From Pachyseris speciosa (lineage: Eukaryota > Cnidaria > Anthozoa > Scleractinia > Pachyseridae): a stretch of DNA of 64,000 nt. How positions within the stretch are numbered: the stretch's first letter is position 1; each line of letters opens with the position of its first letter. Positions 46,901-53,816 of this stretch are shown one piece after another. The stretch spans positions 5,001 to 69,000 of the forward strand of contig JAEMWC010002012.1 of NCBI GenBank assembly GCA_016490735.1, written 5' to 3'. Below the pieces are notes generated by a model. That model worked only from the letters and a program-made list of their open reading frames with translations, did no database searches and was not told the DNA's origin. Made by a program: the position numbers and the translations under genes.

Positions 46901-49733
46901 TTTGTATACTTGATGTTATATTGGGTTGATACTATGACGTCATCAGTCATCTTATTTGGATATTTTACACATTTTTCAAACTTAAATATCTCTGGAACCA
47001 ATGCAGCTACTTACAAACGGAAAACGGCGTTTTTAATATTTTCTGGAATTCTACTTGATAAACTAATAAAATCAAGGGGTAAAAATTTGAGGACTTTAAG
47101 TTCTCTCCTTCATTGGAAGTTCACTATTTGTTTGTGTGGTCACGTTAGTATGTTTAGTATCCCAGAACAGTGTCTAGCAATCTATGTTCCCGCGATCAGG
47201 AAACCCAAATATGTCTAGTCTTTAGGTAATTGAGTTGCCAATAATTGAGCTTAACTTCAGACTGCGCAAAACATGGGTCCGAACAGTGCCACGAAATAAA
47301 GCATTTGAAGAATCTTGCTACCTCTCTGCTGGTAAGCGAGTGTCTCTACCTTCTACACTTTTCTAAGCGTTTCAACACTATGCCAGGAACCCTTCCAACC
47401 CCCCCCCATCCCCTCACCCCCACCCCCTAACTTCCCCTGCTTATCAGCATGCTACTCTAGCCACACGACCGTACTGAACCGTTCAAGGGAACATGACCTC
47501 AAAGGAAAAGATATTGTAATCAAGCTTCCTTGAACTGAAGAATGGTAAGATCTCGATTACCTTTTTCCGTGACAAATCACAACGTATGAAAGTAAGCGGA
47601 TCAACCTTATCTTCAATTAAAATGATTACCCGTGACCAACAAACAGATCTGGTTCAGAACACGTATGTGGAATGGGACGCAAGCTAATGGAAATACAATA
47701 TCACTAAACACGAACATAAACGAGAGAAAAAAATAAGAAGAAAGCGGCATCCCTATCATTACACTGCTTCATTAGCGTGCTGGATGAAGCACTCAGCACG
47801 AATATTGTGAACTGTTCCAAACTATCACGTTTTTTCATAGCAAACGTCTTTTTTCCTTCGTGTGCGTTGTAAACTTTTCACGACTGGTATCAGGTTAGTG
47901 GATATTAATTTTAGTATGCAATAATTGTCTTATTTCTATTTACCTCTGCATTTCGGCGGATCAAAGTTCCATGCTCCATCATTACAAGTAAGTTTGTTTT
48001 TTCCTTCAAGGGTATAATCGGAATCACACTCATATCGGACTGTTTTACCGTGGCTATAATCATGACCGATTTTTTCTCCATGATTTACTTCACCGGGTGG
48101 TCTACAGGAATCTGACGTAAGGAAAAAGGAGAACCAGTCAGCTGGTAAGAGTGAAAAAAGCAGCAAGCAGGTAGGCGGGTAGGCAGATAAGACAGACTGG
48201 CAGGTAGATTCGGAAACTTTGTTTAATCAGTCACCTCCAAACTGTGACCACAGTAAGTAAAATAAGTAAAATAACAGTGTAAAATAAGACGAAAAAGTAA
48301 AATGTCAGACTCAGAAAAAAAAAACCCATGGTATTAGATGGTTGTGGTTTTTTTTTATATCCTTGGAAAGCTAAACACAGCAGTAAACGTTTTCACAGTC
48401 ATCATGCCAGTTCCTTTTAACCTGTATATCACTAACCTTTACATTCTGGTCTGTCATTCGTCCATCGTCCATTATTACTCAAAACAAAAACTCAAAAAAG
48501 CAGTAAACGTTTTCACATTCATCATGCCAATTCCATAAATAACCTGTATTTCGCTAACCTTTACATTCTGGTCTGTCATTCGTCCATCGTCCATTATTAC
48601 ATTCCTGTGTATTAGCTCCAATCAAAGTGTATCCACGGAAGCATCTGTATGATATTCGTTCTCCGTGTTTGATCATATCACCTGCTAGCCTCGCACCATT
48701 CATGTAATAGCCGTGATCTGGGCTTCCTATAAACCTGCAACGAGCTATAAAAATATAGAGAACTTCAGAACCAAGTTTTAAACACAAAAACGCGCTATAA
48801 AAGAAAAAGCTCCGCCCCCTGTTTTATTTGCAGTTTAGTTTTACTGTCACCATTGTGCGATGGCGTCAGCAAACCATTTCAAATTTCAAAATTAGCGCCA
48901 TAAATCAAAACGCTCAAACATTGGCACGCCAATTTCAGAACATACAACCTCCACATATTCTTCCATGGCGATAAAAGTCACTGAGGAACATAAATTAAGA
49001 TATATTAGGAGTGATGGAACTAATTATAACCAGAAAGAAGATGCAAACCGAAGTCGCCGCGTTTTCCGTCTTGAGAGGCTCGTCAATACTATGCAGGACG
49101 TTTGTCTCATAAAGCCAGTTAAATGACCCAGCTTCCACGCGTCTTCTGTAGCTCAGCGGTAGAGCGTCCGAACAGTAATCGAAAGGTCATAGAGTCGACT
49201 ATATTATTATACCCCAGAATAGGTGTGACACTGCAGAAACGTTATATCTCTCATACAAGGATTTGTTACCTGAAGAGGTAGTGCGGGCTTTAAAAAAACG
49301 GGCCAATACTTATTGCTGACCGCTGAAATTCATTAATTCAATCATTCTTACTTTCATTCATTCATTCATTAATTCATTCATTCATTCATTCATTCATTCA
49401 TTCATTCATTCATTCATTCATTACAATACAATACAATACATACATACTTATCCTCTCCCGTCGGGGCTTTTCAGGGATAGTTTACATCACTGGCCGGGGG
49501 ACTTGACCAGACTGCTAGTGCAGTTCACAATTAATGAAGTAACTAATGAGTGCCCCCGTAATGTAGATATCTAGGACAGACACTAGGGGTGGTCACAGCC
49601 AGAGTTTTGTTACGTCCCTAGTGGTTCTTTTACGTCCCACAGAATCAGATTAAGTGAAAGTACTTTGAGACGGGGCCTACGGTTTATCGTCCTTATCCGA
49701 GAAGACTAGAAATTCTAACCATTTGCAGATGTC

Positions 49734-49767
<34 letters not shown>

Positions 49768-51983
49768 TAAAGACCCTGAGTGTTGGTCCGGCCAGGGTTA
49801 GAACCCGCGACCTCCCGCTTGGTAGTCCGGAGCTCTACCACTGAGCTAACCGGTCTGCGTTCATTCATTCACACTCTTCATCACTCACTCACTCATTCAT
49901 TCATTCATGTAATACATCTTATACTGGAATAAAATAGAAGAAAAGATTCAGGCGAAACTCCTTTGACAGCCGTGTTATGAGTCCAGCTCTTTTCATTGTC
50001 AGCATTATTAGAATTGCATTTTCAAAGAAACAACACACTAACCTTTACATTCTGGTATCGGTGAATTCCACGTCCGGCCAACACAGAGCAGCTTAGCCTT
50101 TCCAAACAAATCATAATTCCTTTCGCAAGAAAATTTAACCTCATCTCCATCGAGAAAGCTGTTTCCGTTTAATCGTCCTTTGGAGGGAGTTCTCGGTCTC
50201 CCGCATATACCTGTTAAACCGGGGAATTCAGTAACAGTTAGCTATGTGTGGACTCTAAGAAGTTAACAGTCGTAATAGCAGAACGGTAGCTTTACAATGT
50301 GAAAATAGAAGTAGAGACTTTTTCTAACTTTTGCAGACCGGAGCCTGATTGTCCCAAGTGCCATCGTTACACGTGATGTAGGCGACGCCCACTCTTTGAT
50401 GTCCTCTAGAACAAGTAAATCGTACAGTGCTTCCATGCCTGGAGTCTCCCCATTTCCGCCCATTAGCAGGATTGGCGGCTTCGTGACATGGAGCTAATGA
50501 AACGAAAATTGTGAAATTATAATTTCATAACTGCCATGCTCATTCACATCGTCATTATTTAATCCGCAATCCAAATATTTTAATTTCCCTGTTTTATTTA
50601 TTTGTTTGTTTAGGGAAGGTACGTTTCTTTATTGGCGGTAGCGGGGTGGTGGGGGGGGGGGGGAGGTCGGGGCTTCCGAGGGGAGGGTCATCAGTAATTT
50701 TTTCCAAATTGGTGAGGGTCAAACCTGTTTTGTTCGCAGCCGGGAAAGGGTTACACTTTTTTCGGAAAGAAAAAAAATTACTCCTTGCCACTTCTTTTTA
50801 AGTCGACTCCTTTATTTCTTAATCGCCTCCTTTTCTCAAAGTCGCCAGAATTTTTATTTGCAATAATATATACATTTAGCCAAGCCTAAAAGCGGAGCTC
50901 CACGATTATTATTTTTTTTACTGGTATTGAGCAACACATCATGGCTTTCCTGGCGCCAATATTTTATGTTTAGAGTAGTCAACAGGAATTGACCGCGGTT
51001 CAAAAACATCAAAACATTACAAGAAAACAATACAGTCGACGCGTGTGTTTGTTCAAAAACAAATTTAGAATCAAAGAATGATCAAATATTTTCATCCAAC
51101 ATCGTTGGACGAGCATGTTTGACGGTTTAGCCACCTAGTGCGCCATTAAATGGCTTTCCATGTTTGATCGAAATCAAACATGTTCATCCAAAATTTCGTA
51201 TTACGAACAAATGTTTGATCGTTTAGCCACCCCAACAAACAAGTCGTGCACAAACGGTAAAAAGCAACCAAATGAGCCACGTAACGTAAAAAATTTCAGC
51301 GGCAATAATACGCAAAAATCATTGTTTTTGGACTCACTTGGTCCCGTGTTTGGTCAAACATTGTTTTGCGTTTAGCCACCAAACGTTATGCTTGACGAAC
51401 ACGATAATGGATTAAAATGTTTGATCTTTTAGCCGGAACTTAACAAACATATTTTATAGTACGTTAAGCTTAGACATAAGCTTAAATGTCGTAGAAAAGA
51501 GAAAAAGGAAAACAATCCTGATAGTTTGGATAGGTAATCGCATGGGGCCGAGTAAATGTCACTTGTGCCAGTTTTCAGAAAGCTGCTGAAATTGCCCTCG
51601 TCGCACAAAACATAAGTGATACTAATCCTTAATTTTACGCGGATTCATTACGATTACGTGTTAATAACACAAAGGCAAACGTTTCAGTTCTTAACACTGC
51701 AGAAACACAGACGCCGAAAAACATGTGCAGTCAGCCAAGCGGAGGAAAACACTTGTTCGCTTGTAAAACAACAAACAAACAATTCGACTAGCTACTTCTT
51801 TGTGTCCAAAACGGGTAGATTGTTATTTATATCCAGTCGAGACAAAAATACAAGTTTCATTCCTGAACAAAATTAACAACTATTAAACCAAATGCTAAGC
51901 TTCAATTTATTTAAGTTACCTGTGTTGTCGAGCTTTCTACCACTTGTAAATACGCATCGATCCACTATAGTAAAAACACGCAT
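31985..51983 (-). CDS. sushi / F5/8C (discoidin) / Tudor-like multi-exon gene
   Basis: Nine predicted exons on the minus strand: 51983-51920, 50493-50329, 50210-50043, 48744-48559, 48111-47944, 44767-44597, 42694-42411, 41853-41709 and 32499-32150 (stop). All junctions have AG/GT sites and compatible phases: 1 throughout except phase 0 inside the discoidin domain. The product has five CCP modules, one F5/8C domain and a C-terminal pair of SH3/Tudor-like repeats. Sushi and discoidin domains are extracellular and bind proteins or carbohydrate, as in complement and adhesion proteins. A signal peptide exon was not found, so the 5' end is incomplete. The last intron holds the Penelope palindrome and gypsy element. 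The exact role is unknown. Confidence 0.8.
32001..32006 (-). terminator. polyadenylation signal of the sushi/discoidin gene
   Basis: AATAAA on the minus strand, about 145 bases after the stop codon at 32150-32152. It suggests the transcript ends near 31985. Confidence 0.6.
32150..32499 (-). CDS. terminal exon: Tudor/SH3-like double repeat
   Basis: The acceptor TTTCTTTGTCTGTAG leads into a phase-1 exon of 350 coding bases. Two similar segments are visible: LGSPVFASYDGQYLKG (residues about 3-18) and GTIILAQVSPPDEVKKGEI (about 64-82). Each is followed by hydrophobic strands (FELL..; IYSVKFEDGNIRNIKL). This pattern of G..V.A.Y....Y.KG resembles Tudor-like or DUF4537-type small beta barrels. There is no membrane anchor, and the protein ends VVVKQSKFC. 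Such a domain on a sushi/discoidin ectodomain is unexpected. The assignment is by eye. Confidence 0.7.
32769..32792 (-). ncRNA. hammerhead-like core, Penelope copy 1
   Basis: Minus strand CCGACGA, GGGC-TAAC-GCTC, GAAA followed by CGTC. One core base departs from CUGANGA. The same motif is at 41188-41211 in copy 2. Confidence 0.45.
32948..34237 (-). pseudogene. Penelope-like RT and GIY-YIG endonuclease, copy 1
   Basis: The 429-codon frame starts inside RT motif A (MDITSLYTVIPNGEG), followed by motif B-like GVAMGTKMGPSYANLF and the catalytic box RHIDDCIG (Asp-Asp kept). A GIY-YIG domain follows at about residue 345 (IYGITCTLCKKLYIFETGRR), with YIFE in place of the usual YIGE, and R..EH. One base is missing near 32951 relative to copy 2, which truncates the C-terminus. 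The N-terminal RT fingers are deleted, so no functional enzyme is expected. Confidence 0.85.
34277..34455 (+). mobile_element. inverted 5'-end piece of the Penelope element
   Basis: Plus-strand copy of exon 1, intron and start of exon 2 of the element. It contains CCAAGCCTGAAGAAACTCACC, absent from the corresponding minus-strand stretch at 35150 by a 21-base deletion. It replaces roughly the RT finger region of copy 1. Confidence 0.75.
34460..35131 (-). pseudogene. Penelope-like element N-terminal region
   Basis: A minus-strand frame (35131-34610) and its continuation to about 34460 past one stop. It carries HHINFLGRCLQSKVIPKGFR, a Gln/Arg-rich helical stretch and LKTSQ..NLPLTDS, then a FVPIAKRTNEFLVKQDVKNF segment beyond the stop. 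This fits the conserved N-terminal region of Penelope-like proteins. The first 25 or so codons of the longer frame are intron. Confidence 0.7.
35182..36132 (+). pseudogene. Penelope-like RT fragment, copy 2
   Basis: Reads from TVIPNG through GVAMGTKMGPSYANLF and RHIDDC (catalytic Asp pair), then a TAG stop, to CARSRCKTCR, where the gypsy LTR begins. A short substituted stretch (CFSFADNYYKQ) differs from copy 1. It is non-functional through the 5' truncation, the stop and the insertion. Confidence 0.85.
36128..36132. other. gypsy target-site duplication, left
   Basis: GTCGT, repeated at 40706-40710 right of the 3' LTR. The undisturbed Penelope sequence has a single GTCGT. Confidence 0.9.
36133..36268 (+). 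repeat. 5' LTR, 136 bp
   Basis: TGTGGTATTTTGGG... ending ATATAAAA. Five substitutions distinguish it from the 3' LTR. It contains AATAAA. A likely primer-binding region TTGGCGACGAGGATGGG follows at once. Confidence 0.88.
36312..37241 (+). CDS. gag: gypsy Gag polyprotein
   Basis: 309 codons. The N-terminal two thirds resemble a retrotransposon capsid (FDEKSERFSDYADRFEAYV, then RHKFWTATQGESESVTEFV and ALRDRLVSGL). It ends with two CCHC zinc knuckles: CKSCGSVQHRSESC and CHHCQRNGHIRPVC at about residues 218-247. It packages element RNA in virus-like particles. It starts 44 bases after the LTR and overlaps the protease frame by about 20 bases. No internal stop. Confidence 0.9.
   Translation: MAAVIGNLGPFDEKSERFSDYADRFEAYVAANDIDDDKKVNVFLAVIGPDAYKLLKNLCDPHNPNTKTFTALSQHLQGHYEPAPIVIAERHKFWTATQGESESVTEFVARLKKLASTCSFGKFLLQALRDRLVSGLHPKMSRTQRHLLSIRDLTYAVARDKCIADEMAGKANLEHMGESAKSEVNKVQDVSFLNKKNITTGYNQTQSGGNTDKCKSCGSVQHRSESCKYRNATCHHCQRNGHIRPVCKARLSQMQLKGRSSGQKSAKLNSCDCNSDDESVGSDNHVSETPVNADEVGAELELNTCRLKL
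37223..37558 (+). CDS. pro: gypsy aspartic protease
   Basis: A retropepsin-like domain with the active-site motif VDTGAS about 30 residues in and a terminal LFGRDWL block. It lies in the -1 frame relative to gag, implying frameshift expression, though no classic slippery heptamer is obvious in the overlap. It ends at a single TAG (37556-37558) followed in the same frame by the polymerase ORF. In this family the two are normally one polyprotein. The TAG is either a nonsense mutation or a read-through stop. Confidence 0.88.
   Translation: MSTEIVNSVKPYVVDVQLGKAQVNCKMEVDTGASRSTVSKRVYDSVLSDYPLQHPGVILRNYSGEKIPVVGRISVPVKYGNQEEILDLIVVEGNLPALFGRDWLSRIKLDW
37562..40516 (+). CDS. pol: gypsy polymerase: RT, RNase H, integrase
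   Basis: 984 codons without interruption. RT: VIDLASAFNQL with the first Asp, GVKTATSQFQ, and VRVDDILV with the Asp pair (usual YVDD altered). RNase H: LLSVDASPYGIG, EKEGLAIIFG, VTDHQPL. Integrase: an H..H..C..C zinc region (LHECHPGM, CNVC), HVDYAE, SDNGPQF and an ERHVQTL Glu for the DDE triad. A GPY/F-like C-terminal module (W.PGTIVAVKGPETYLV) is present. The start follows the protease TAG by three bases. All catalytic acids appear present. Confidence 0.93.
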   Translation: MFGVKEEVVENKFSVPKSETFPAEFNSLLEKHKELFSSHGSGIKGFVGSLKLKKSAKPVFMKDRPVPYSLVEKVEKEYDRLVQSDILYPVSCSNWASPVVHVPKSDGSIRVCEDYNGINERIEDDVYKLPNVQDMFAMLSQDGASPDRFSVIDLASAFNQLFLDEESSELLTINTRKGLFKSKRLCFGVKTATSQFQRVMDSILSGIKGVLVRVDDILVATSGGVTAHMGVIKQVLSRLPKHNVRLNGQKCPFFQAQVKYMGQILSKHGISPIKSKLDAIRLAHRPQDVSQLRSFLGMLNYYSKFIKDFSSKLHPLYELLSNKTEWFWTKECEAAFIWAKEVLSSEQVLVHYDPQKPLLLSVDASPYGIGDVLSHRMEDGTERPVEFASRTLSSAEKNYAQIEKEGLAIIFGVKRFQLYLYGRKFTLVTDHQPLTRIFGPKSSIPPLAAARLQRWAVLLSGYDFDIVFRDSAGNANADFFNRFPLSSQADDDLDPDEHYMCASVTDDLPVTAVEIGEGTKKDSLLAKVYEYTSSGWPGSCPSPELKPFWVRRDELALENGCLLWGRRVIIPFKFQKRLLEELHECHPGMCRMKALARSFVWWPGIDLDVEDKVRLCNVCTKAHQTPKAVPLLLWPWSTEPWQRIHVDYAEVKGQQFLLVVDSHSKWMEVFPMNSTTAYATIEALRALFARYGLPHELVSDNGPQFVAGEFKAFLEMNCIKHTLCPPYHPSTNGLAERHVQTLKHMYQSCPDKGTVQHKVADVLFRYRNTPHTTTDKTPAQLFLKREPRTHPYLVKPSLQRHVEKKQLAAKLYRDGLNPKVRCFDLYQPVRVKNTRGGRERWIPGTIVAVKGPETYLVRVPGNNRRFVHANHLIPDDARGMSTYKEVVSPELVEYNPPSDFQREPVIPITRSQVQCEVDNEVSRQSSVISLPVVNNDGDLGGDHCVHSPDPLITKTNMPSHSESRSGQVVTRSGRVVKPPDRLNL
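40570..40705 (+). repeat. 3' LTR, 136 bp
   Basis: Differs from the 5' LTR at five positions. Flanked left by the polypurine tract and right by the GTCGT duplication. Confidence 0.88.
40706..41092 (+). pseudogene. Penelope-like GIY-YIG domain, copy 2
   Basis: Resumes the frame interrupted at 36132: FIQNTNKISGPKQSVKI, VIYGITCTLCKKLYIFETGR, GDRFREHLR, ending GINERFSFN at a TAA. It is identical in protein to copy 1 except that it keeps the correct C-terminus. It is separated from its RT by the gypsy insertion. Confidence 0.82.
41188..41211 (+). ncRNA. hammerhead-like core, Penelope copy 2
   Basis: CCGACGA, GGGC-TAAC-GCTC, GAAA then CGTC; the mirror of 32769-32792. Confidence 0.45.
41709..41853 (-). 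CDS. exon 8: F5/8C domain, second half
   Basis: A strong polypyrimidine acceptor (TTTTTTCTCATTGCAG) and donor GGAG/GTACGC. It encodes PVFKSRRSSIS, KPFIAGSIQILV and VCIRAEVYGCE, the typical closing strand and final Cys of a discoidin domain. It enters in phase 0, matching exon 7, and leaves in phase 1, matching the terminal exon. Confidence 0.85.
42233..42366. repeat. (CTAC/CTGC)n simple repeat
   Basis: Imperfect tetranucleotide array; the proline/tyrosine/leucine-rich open frame is an artefact. Confidence 0.9.
42411..42694 (-). CDS. exon 7: F5/8C domain, first half
   Basis: It encodes the opening of a discoidin domain. First Cys then PLGMISGAIPDNSFIASS (consensus LGM.SG.I.D..I.ASS), a RLGGNRYWCS block and ELRIDLPKKYKITAATIE, where WLQVDLG..Y.V is usual. 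Acceptor CCAAG/CTTGC, donor GAAAAG/GTAAAA. Phase 1 in, phase 0 out. Such domains bind lipid, glycans or collagen at the cell surface. Confidence 0.85.
42926..43247. repeat. inverted repeat with degenerate hammerhead-like segment
   Basis: TTTGATTACAAAAATGAACG..TACACGACGTTT (42927-42963) is mirrored at 43210-43246. Beside the left arm the minus strand reads TTGAAAATGAAGTC..GACTTC then AAAACGTC, resembling decayed Penelope-end motifs. Confidence 0.45.
43578..43634. repeat. (CAT)n microsatellite
   Basis: About 18 CAT triplets with one CGT interruption; the His-run frame is an artefact. Confidence 0.95.
43640..44590. other. intron of the sushi gene
   Basis: No further sushi-like exon or TE end seen. 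Confidence 0.4.
44597..44767 (-). CDS. exon 6: sushi (CCP) domain 5
   Basis: 171 bases, phase 1-1. CRNPGHLVHGRTIGDNFQHG, FEC, SAMSCDDGVW, PTC give the four Cys and the Trp of a CCP module. Donor CAAG/GTAAAT. Confidence 0.88.
44964..45134 (-). pseudogene. decayed duplicate of sushi exon 6
   Basis: Nearly the same sequence as exon 6 (CHNPGHLVHGKAIGDNFQHG, FECLGDYVL) with all four Cys. DDGVW has become YIRVW, and the donor GGTAAAT is replaced by ATTCATTAA, so translation would stop. Probably skipped in splicing. Confidence 0.8.
45180..46735. other. intron of the sushi gene, unassigned
   Basis: No sushi-type exon. The open frames at 45976-46284 and 46176-46376 overlap on opposite strands and lack domains. 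GCTCAGAAAAC at 45835 and 46412 may be ends of an old repeat. Confidence 0.35.
46790..47135. mobile_element. relative of the TTAA MITE (single arm)
   Basis: Shares with 6492-7271 the order CATGG.AAC, ATATCTC.., ATGACGTCAT, CAAACTTAAATATCTCTGGAAC and ..GGAAAACGGCGTTTTTAATA. Too diverged to place the ends. Confidence 0.4.
47136..47943. other. intron of the sushi gene
   Basis: A C-rich stretch at 47399-47430; otherwise nothing recognised. Confidence 0.4.
47944..48111 (-). CDS. exon 5: sushi (CCP) domain 4
   Basis: 168 bases, phase 1-1. SCRPPGEVNHGEKIGHDYSH, YEC, KLTCNDGAW and PPKC supply the four Cys and the Trp. Acceptor TTACGTCAG, donor AGAG/GTAAAT. Confidence 0.9.
48435..48475 (-). pseudogene. 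partial duplicate of the 3' end of sushi exon 4
   Basis: TTTACATTCTGGTCTGTCATT and the following CGTCCATCGTCCATTATTAC repeat the end of exon 4 (48558-48600). Both lie next to a shared CAGTAAACGTTTTCACA flank, a small local duplication of the exon end and donor. Confidence 0.75.
48559..48744 (-). CDS. exon 4: sushi (CCP) domain 3
   Basis: 186 bases, phase 1-1. CRFIGSPDHGYYMNGARLAG, YRC, QECNNGRW and RPEC. Acceptor ATTTTTATAG, donor AAAG/GTTAGC. Part of its 3' side is repeated immediately downstream in the intron (48435-48475), where the same TTTACATTCTGGTCTGTC string recurs. Confidence 0.9.
48790..49321. other. intron, with a tRNA-like SINE head
   Basis: 49143-49195 reads TCTGTAGCTCAGCGGTAGAG (box A) and GGTCATAGAGTCGAC (degenerate box B) on the plus strand, a decayed tRNA-derived SINE head. 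The rest is unassigned. Confidence 0.45.
49322..49423. repeat. (ATTC)n microsatellite
   Basis: Tail of the minus-strand SINE that follows; more ATTC repeats lie beyond its head at 49860-49910. Confidence 0.9.
49424..49860 (-). mobile_element. full-length tRNA-derived SINE
   Basis: On the minus strand it starts with a tRNA-like head (GGTTAGCTCAGTGGTAGAGC box A; GCGGGTTCTAACCC box B, 49857-49795). It continues through a body with ACTCAGGGTCTTTAAAAATA and ends CCTGAAAAGCCCCGACGGGA.. AAGTATGTATGTA plus simple repeats. Internal Pol III boxes drive such elements. The 3' end matches the LINE tail at 54662-54716. Confidence 0.85.
50043..50210 (-). CDS. exon 3: sushi (CCP) domain 2
   Basis: 168 bases, phase 1-1. 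ICGRPRTPSKGRLNGNSFLD, FSC, KLLCVGRTW and PEC. Acceptor GTTTAACAG, donor AAAG/GTTAGT. Confidence 0.9.
50329..50493 (-). CDS. exon 2: sushi (CCP) domain 1
   Basis: 165 bases, phase 1-1. PCHEAANPANGRKWGDSRHG, FTC, YITCNDGTW and PVC. Acceptor TTTCATTAG, donor AAAA/GTTAGA. Confidence 0.9.
50494..51919. other. intron, unassigned
   Basis: A 13-G run at 50651-50663. A perfect hairpin CATGTTTGAT-CGAA-ATCAAACATG lies at 51159-51182 inside a region with several CATGTTTGA/TTTAGCCACC motifs (51110-51430), probably a MITE cluster. Confidence 0.4.
51920..51983 (-). CDS. exon 1 (first recognised) of the sushi gene
   Basis: 64 bases between a good acceptor (TTTGCTATTTTTGTAG) and donor (CACAG/GTAACT). It reads MRVFTIVDRCVFTSGRKLDN in the phase that joins exon 2 (giving Ala-Pro-Cys). 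The ATG at its first base could be an initiator, but no signal peptide follows, so an upstream exon is likely. Confidence 0.45.
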
Positions 51984-52230
51984 CTACAAAAATAGCAAAC
52001 GGTTTGTTCAAAGAAAGAACTTCTTCCACCAAGTGTGAGCTACTCGTTCCTCCCATTAATTCCGGTGAGTTGTTAAGAACTTTCTTGGTGAGCTGCAAGA
52101 TGTCGCGGTAAAGTGAAGAAGCCCTTTGTTTTTCAACCACACAATCCGGGCGCGATAGAAGTGGATCCAAAAATTGAAGAATTTCCTGCGAATAACCTTT
52201 TGCTGTTCCATTTTCCAGTTGAAAATTCAC
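51937..52230 (-). other. open frame, possible exon
   Basis: 97 codons in another frame (SQEILQFLDPLLSRPD, RASSLYRDILQLTKKVLNNS, HLVEEVLSLNKPFAIFVDA). Helical and protein-like, vaguely like the helical part of an adhesion-GPCR GAIN domain. It overlaps predicted exon 1 in a different frame, so only one reading can be right. No ATG. Confidence 0.3.
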
Positions 52231-52661
52231 CTTCCGGAGTATCTTTTAAGTAGTTCTTGATTTTTATGCCTTTTATGCAAATTAAGAGACAGAAACTGAA
52301 CTTCGAAGATGATGTTGTTTTGCTCAAAATGAAGACACCAACTGAATGTGAAATCTCGAGCCGCAGAAAGCGCGCGAAAAATTAAGCCTCGTTTTGGCTT
52401 GGGTGTCTCGTTTCGGTTAAATTAACTTGACTTGAGCCTGCGATCCAATCGAAAACCATTACCTGGTCAGCGGTCAACTTCAAAAAACAGCGAACCTCGA
52501 TGAGCTCTAACTTGAGCCGCGATATTGTCACGTAGTAACGGTCAGCGGAAACCTTGTTTTGACAGGTGTCAATTAGCCATGACACGGATACCCTATATCA
52601 AAGATGTACGCTGTAAACTAGGTGATCAGCTAGAGTATGGCCGCCATGTTGAATTATTATG

Positions 52662-52679
<18 letters not shown>

Positions 52680-52694
<15 letters not shown>

Positions 52695-52745
52695 CTCCGT
52701 CGTCGTCGTGCGTACGCGCCCACGAGCAATACCGCTAGCCATTTT

Positions 52746-52777
<32 letters not shown>

Positions 52778-53333
52778 AGGTATGGTGCTCCGCCGGAGCT
52801 CCGCTATGACCACATTTGTGTCCAGATTTAACATGATGTCCGTTTGAATCAAATAGCGCATTTTCATCTTCAGTTACTTTCGTATTAAGCTCATAGACTT
52901 TGACCTTCAACTTCGAAAGGTCATCAACGTTGTTTTTGATTGTATATTCGATTTATTTTTTGGCTGATTAGATCTCTTGTAGATCCTACGTTTTACAGCA
53001 TTGTCGTTGGCGGTCCTTTGCTTATTACTTTCACTTTTTTGATTGTGGTTACGTCATGGCATTTTGCGCTAAAGTTTCCCTCCATGAATCTCCGGACAGC
53101 CGCTGGAATGTCAGAAGTTAGAAAAGCAAATTTGTGATTTATTACTTTTGAAGCCTCTCGAACTTCCGACTGGCGCTTTCTTTCAGTCACGAAACAGCGA
53201 CGAAAGCGTTCCTTGAAGGAACAAGTGGTCCAAAAGGACAGGTAGAATTTTGGCAGAATACTATTGGAGAATTCAGTATATTTGCCCTTTGGGTTCGGGA
53301 GCCACCCTAGATCTTCATCTTTCCAATACTCTG
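52680..53333 (-). other. two unassigned open segments in a repeat
   Basis: Minus-strand frames at 53333-52993 (..FLTSDIPAAVRRFMEGNF, CHDVTTIKKVKVISKG) and 52910-52680 (KVYELNTKVTEDENALFDSN, HKCGHSGAPAEHHTY). They are protein-like in composition with a possible C/H cluster, but no family was recognised. They may be remains of one repeat-borne gene. Confidence 0.3.
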
Positions 53334-53508
53334 AGTAGTATAGGGGGTAAGCGACAAATACTGGCCGTTTTTCGGCGAATTTCGGCGAATTTCGCCCAAA
53401 AACCGGCCCTAGCCTCAACGCCCCATCCCTCACCGACGGTGGCGCTGGATTTTGGGCGAAATTCGCCGAAAAACGGGCGGTGATTTGTCGCTTACCCCCT
53501 ATACTACT
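53334..53508. mobile_element. short TIR element
   Basis: AGTAGTATAGGGGGTAAGCG..ACAAAT at the left and its inverse at the right, with GGCGAAATTCGCC-type inner repeats (GGCGAATTTCGGCGAATTTC). 175 bp; the TATA next to GGGGG/CCCCC may be the target duplication. Confidence 0.75.
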
Positions 53509-53816
53509 TGGAGAGAGAGAAGAAGCTGCGGGCGCGGGGCGGAGGGGAGAAAGCCCAATTAGGGGTTGGATGTCTCAGGGCATCTCCGTGCCTGAGAAGC
53601 CACGGCGCCTGGCTGGAGCGCCCTGTTAGAGAAGCGCAGCGTCCGCGTACATCCATTCGAGACACAGTTGTTGTGGACACCACGATGGAAGCCAGCGACC
53701 GGCAATTGATCGAGCTGATTCAAAAACTTCCCCCGAACTTTGGGAAAAAATTTGCAAGGAGCTTGTAGCCGCGAAAATTAAGGAGCGAACGGCCCTTGGT
53801 TGGGAAGAGGTTCACA
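53509..53816 (+). pseudogene. Maverick/Polinton-associated open region, left of LINE
   Basis: Plus-strand coding-like sequence: TMEASDRQLIELIQKLPPNF, then after a one-base shift in an A-run, KELVAAKIKERTALGWEEVH. The first part aligns loosely with 55100-55150 (..QALEEFIQQLLAEMDPPEE), the start of the polymerase region downstream, so the two look like paralogous repeats. It breaks at the LINE insertion. Confidence 0.4.
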
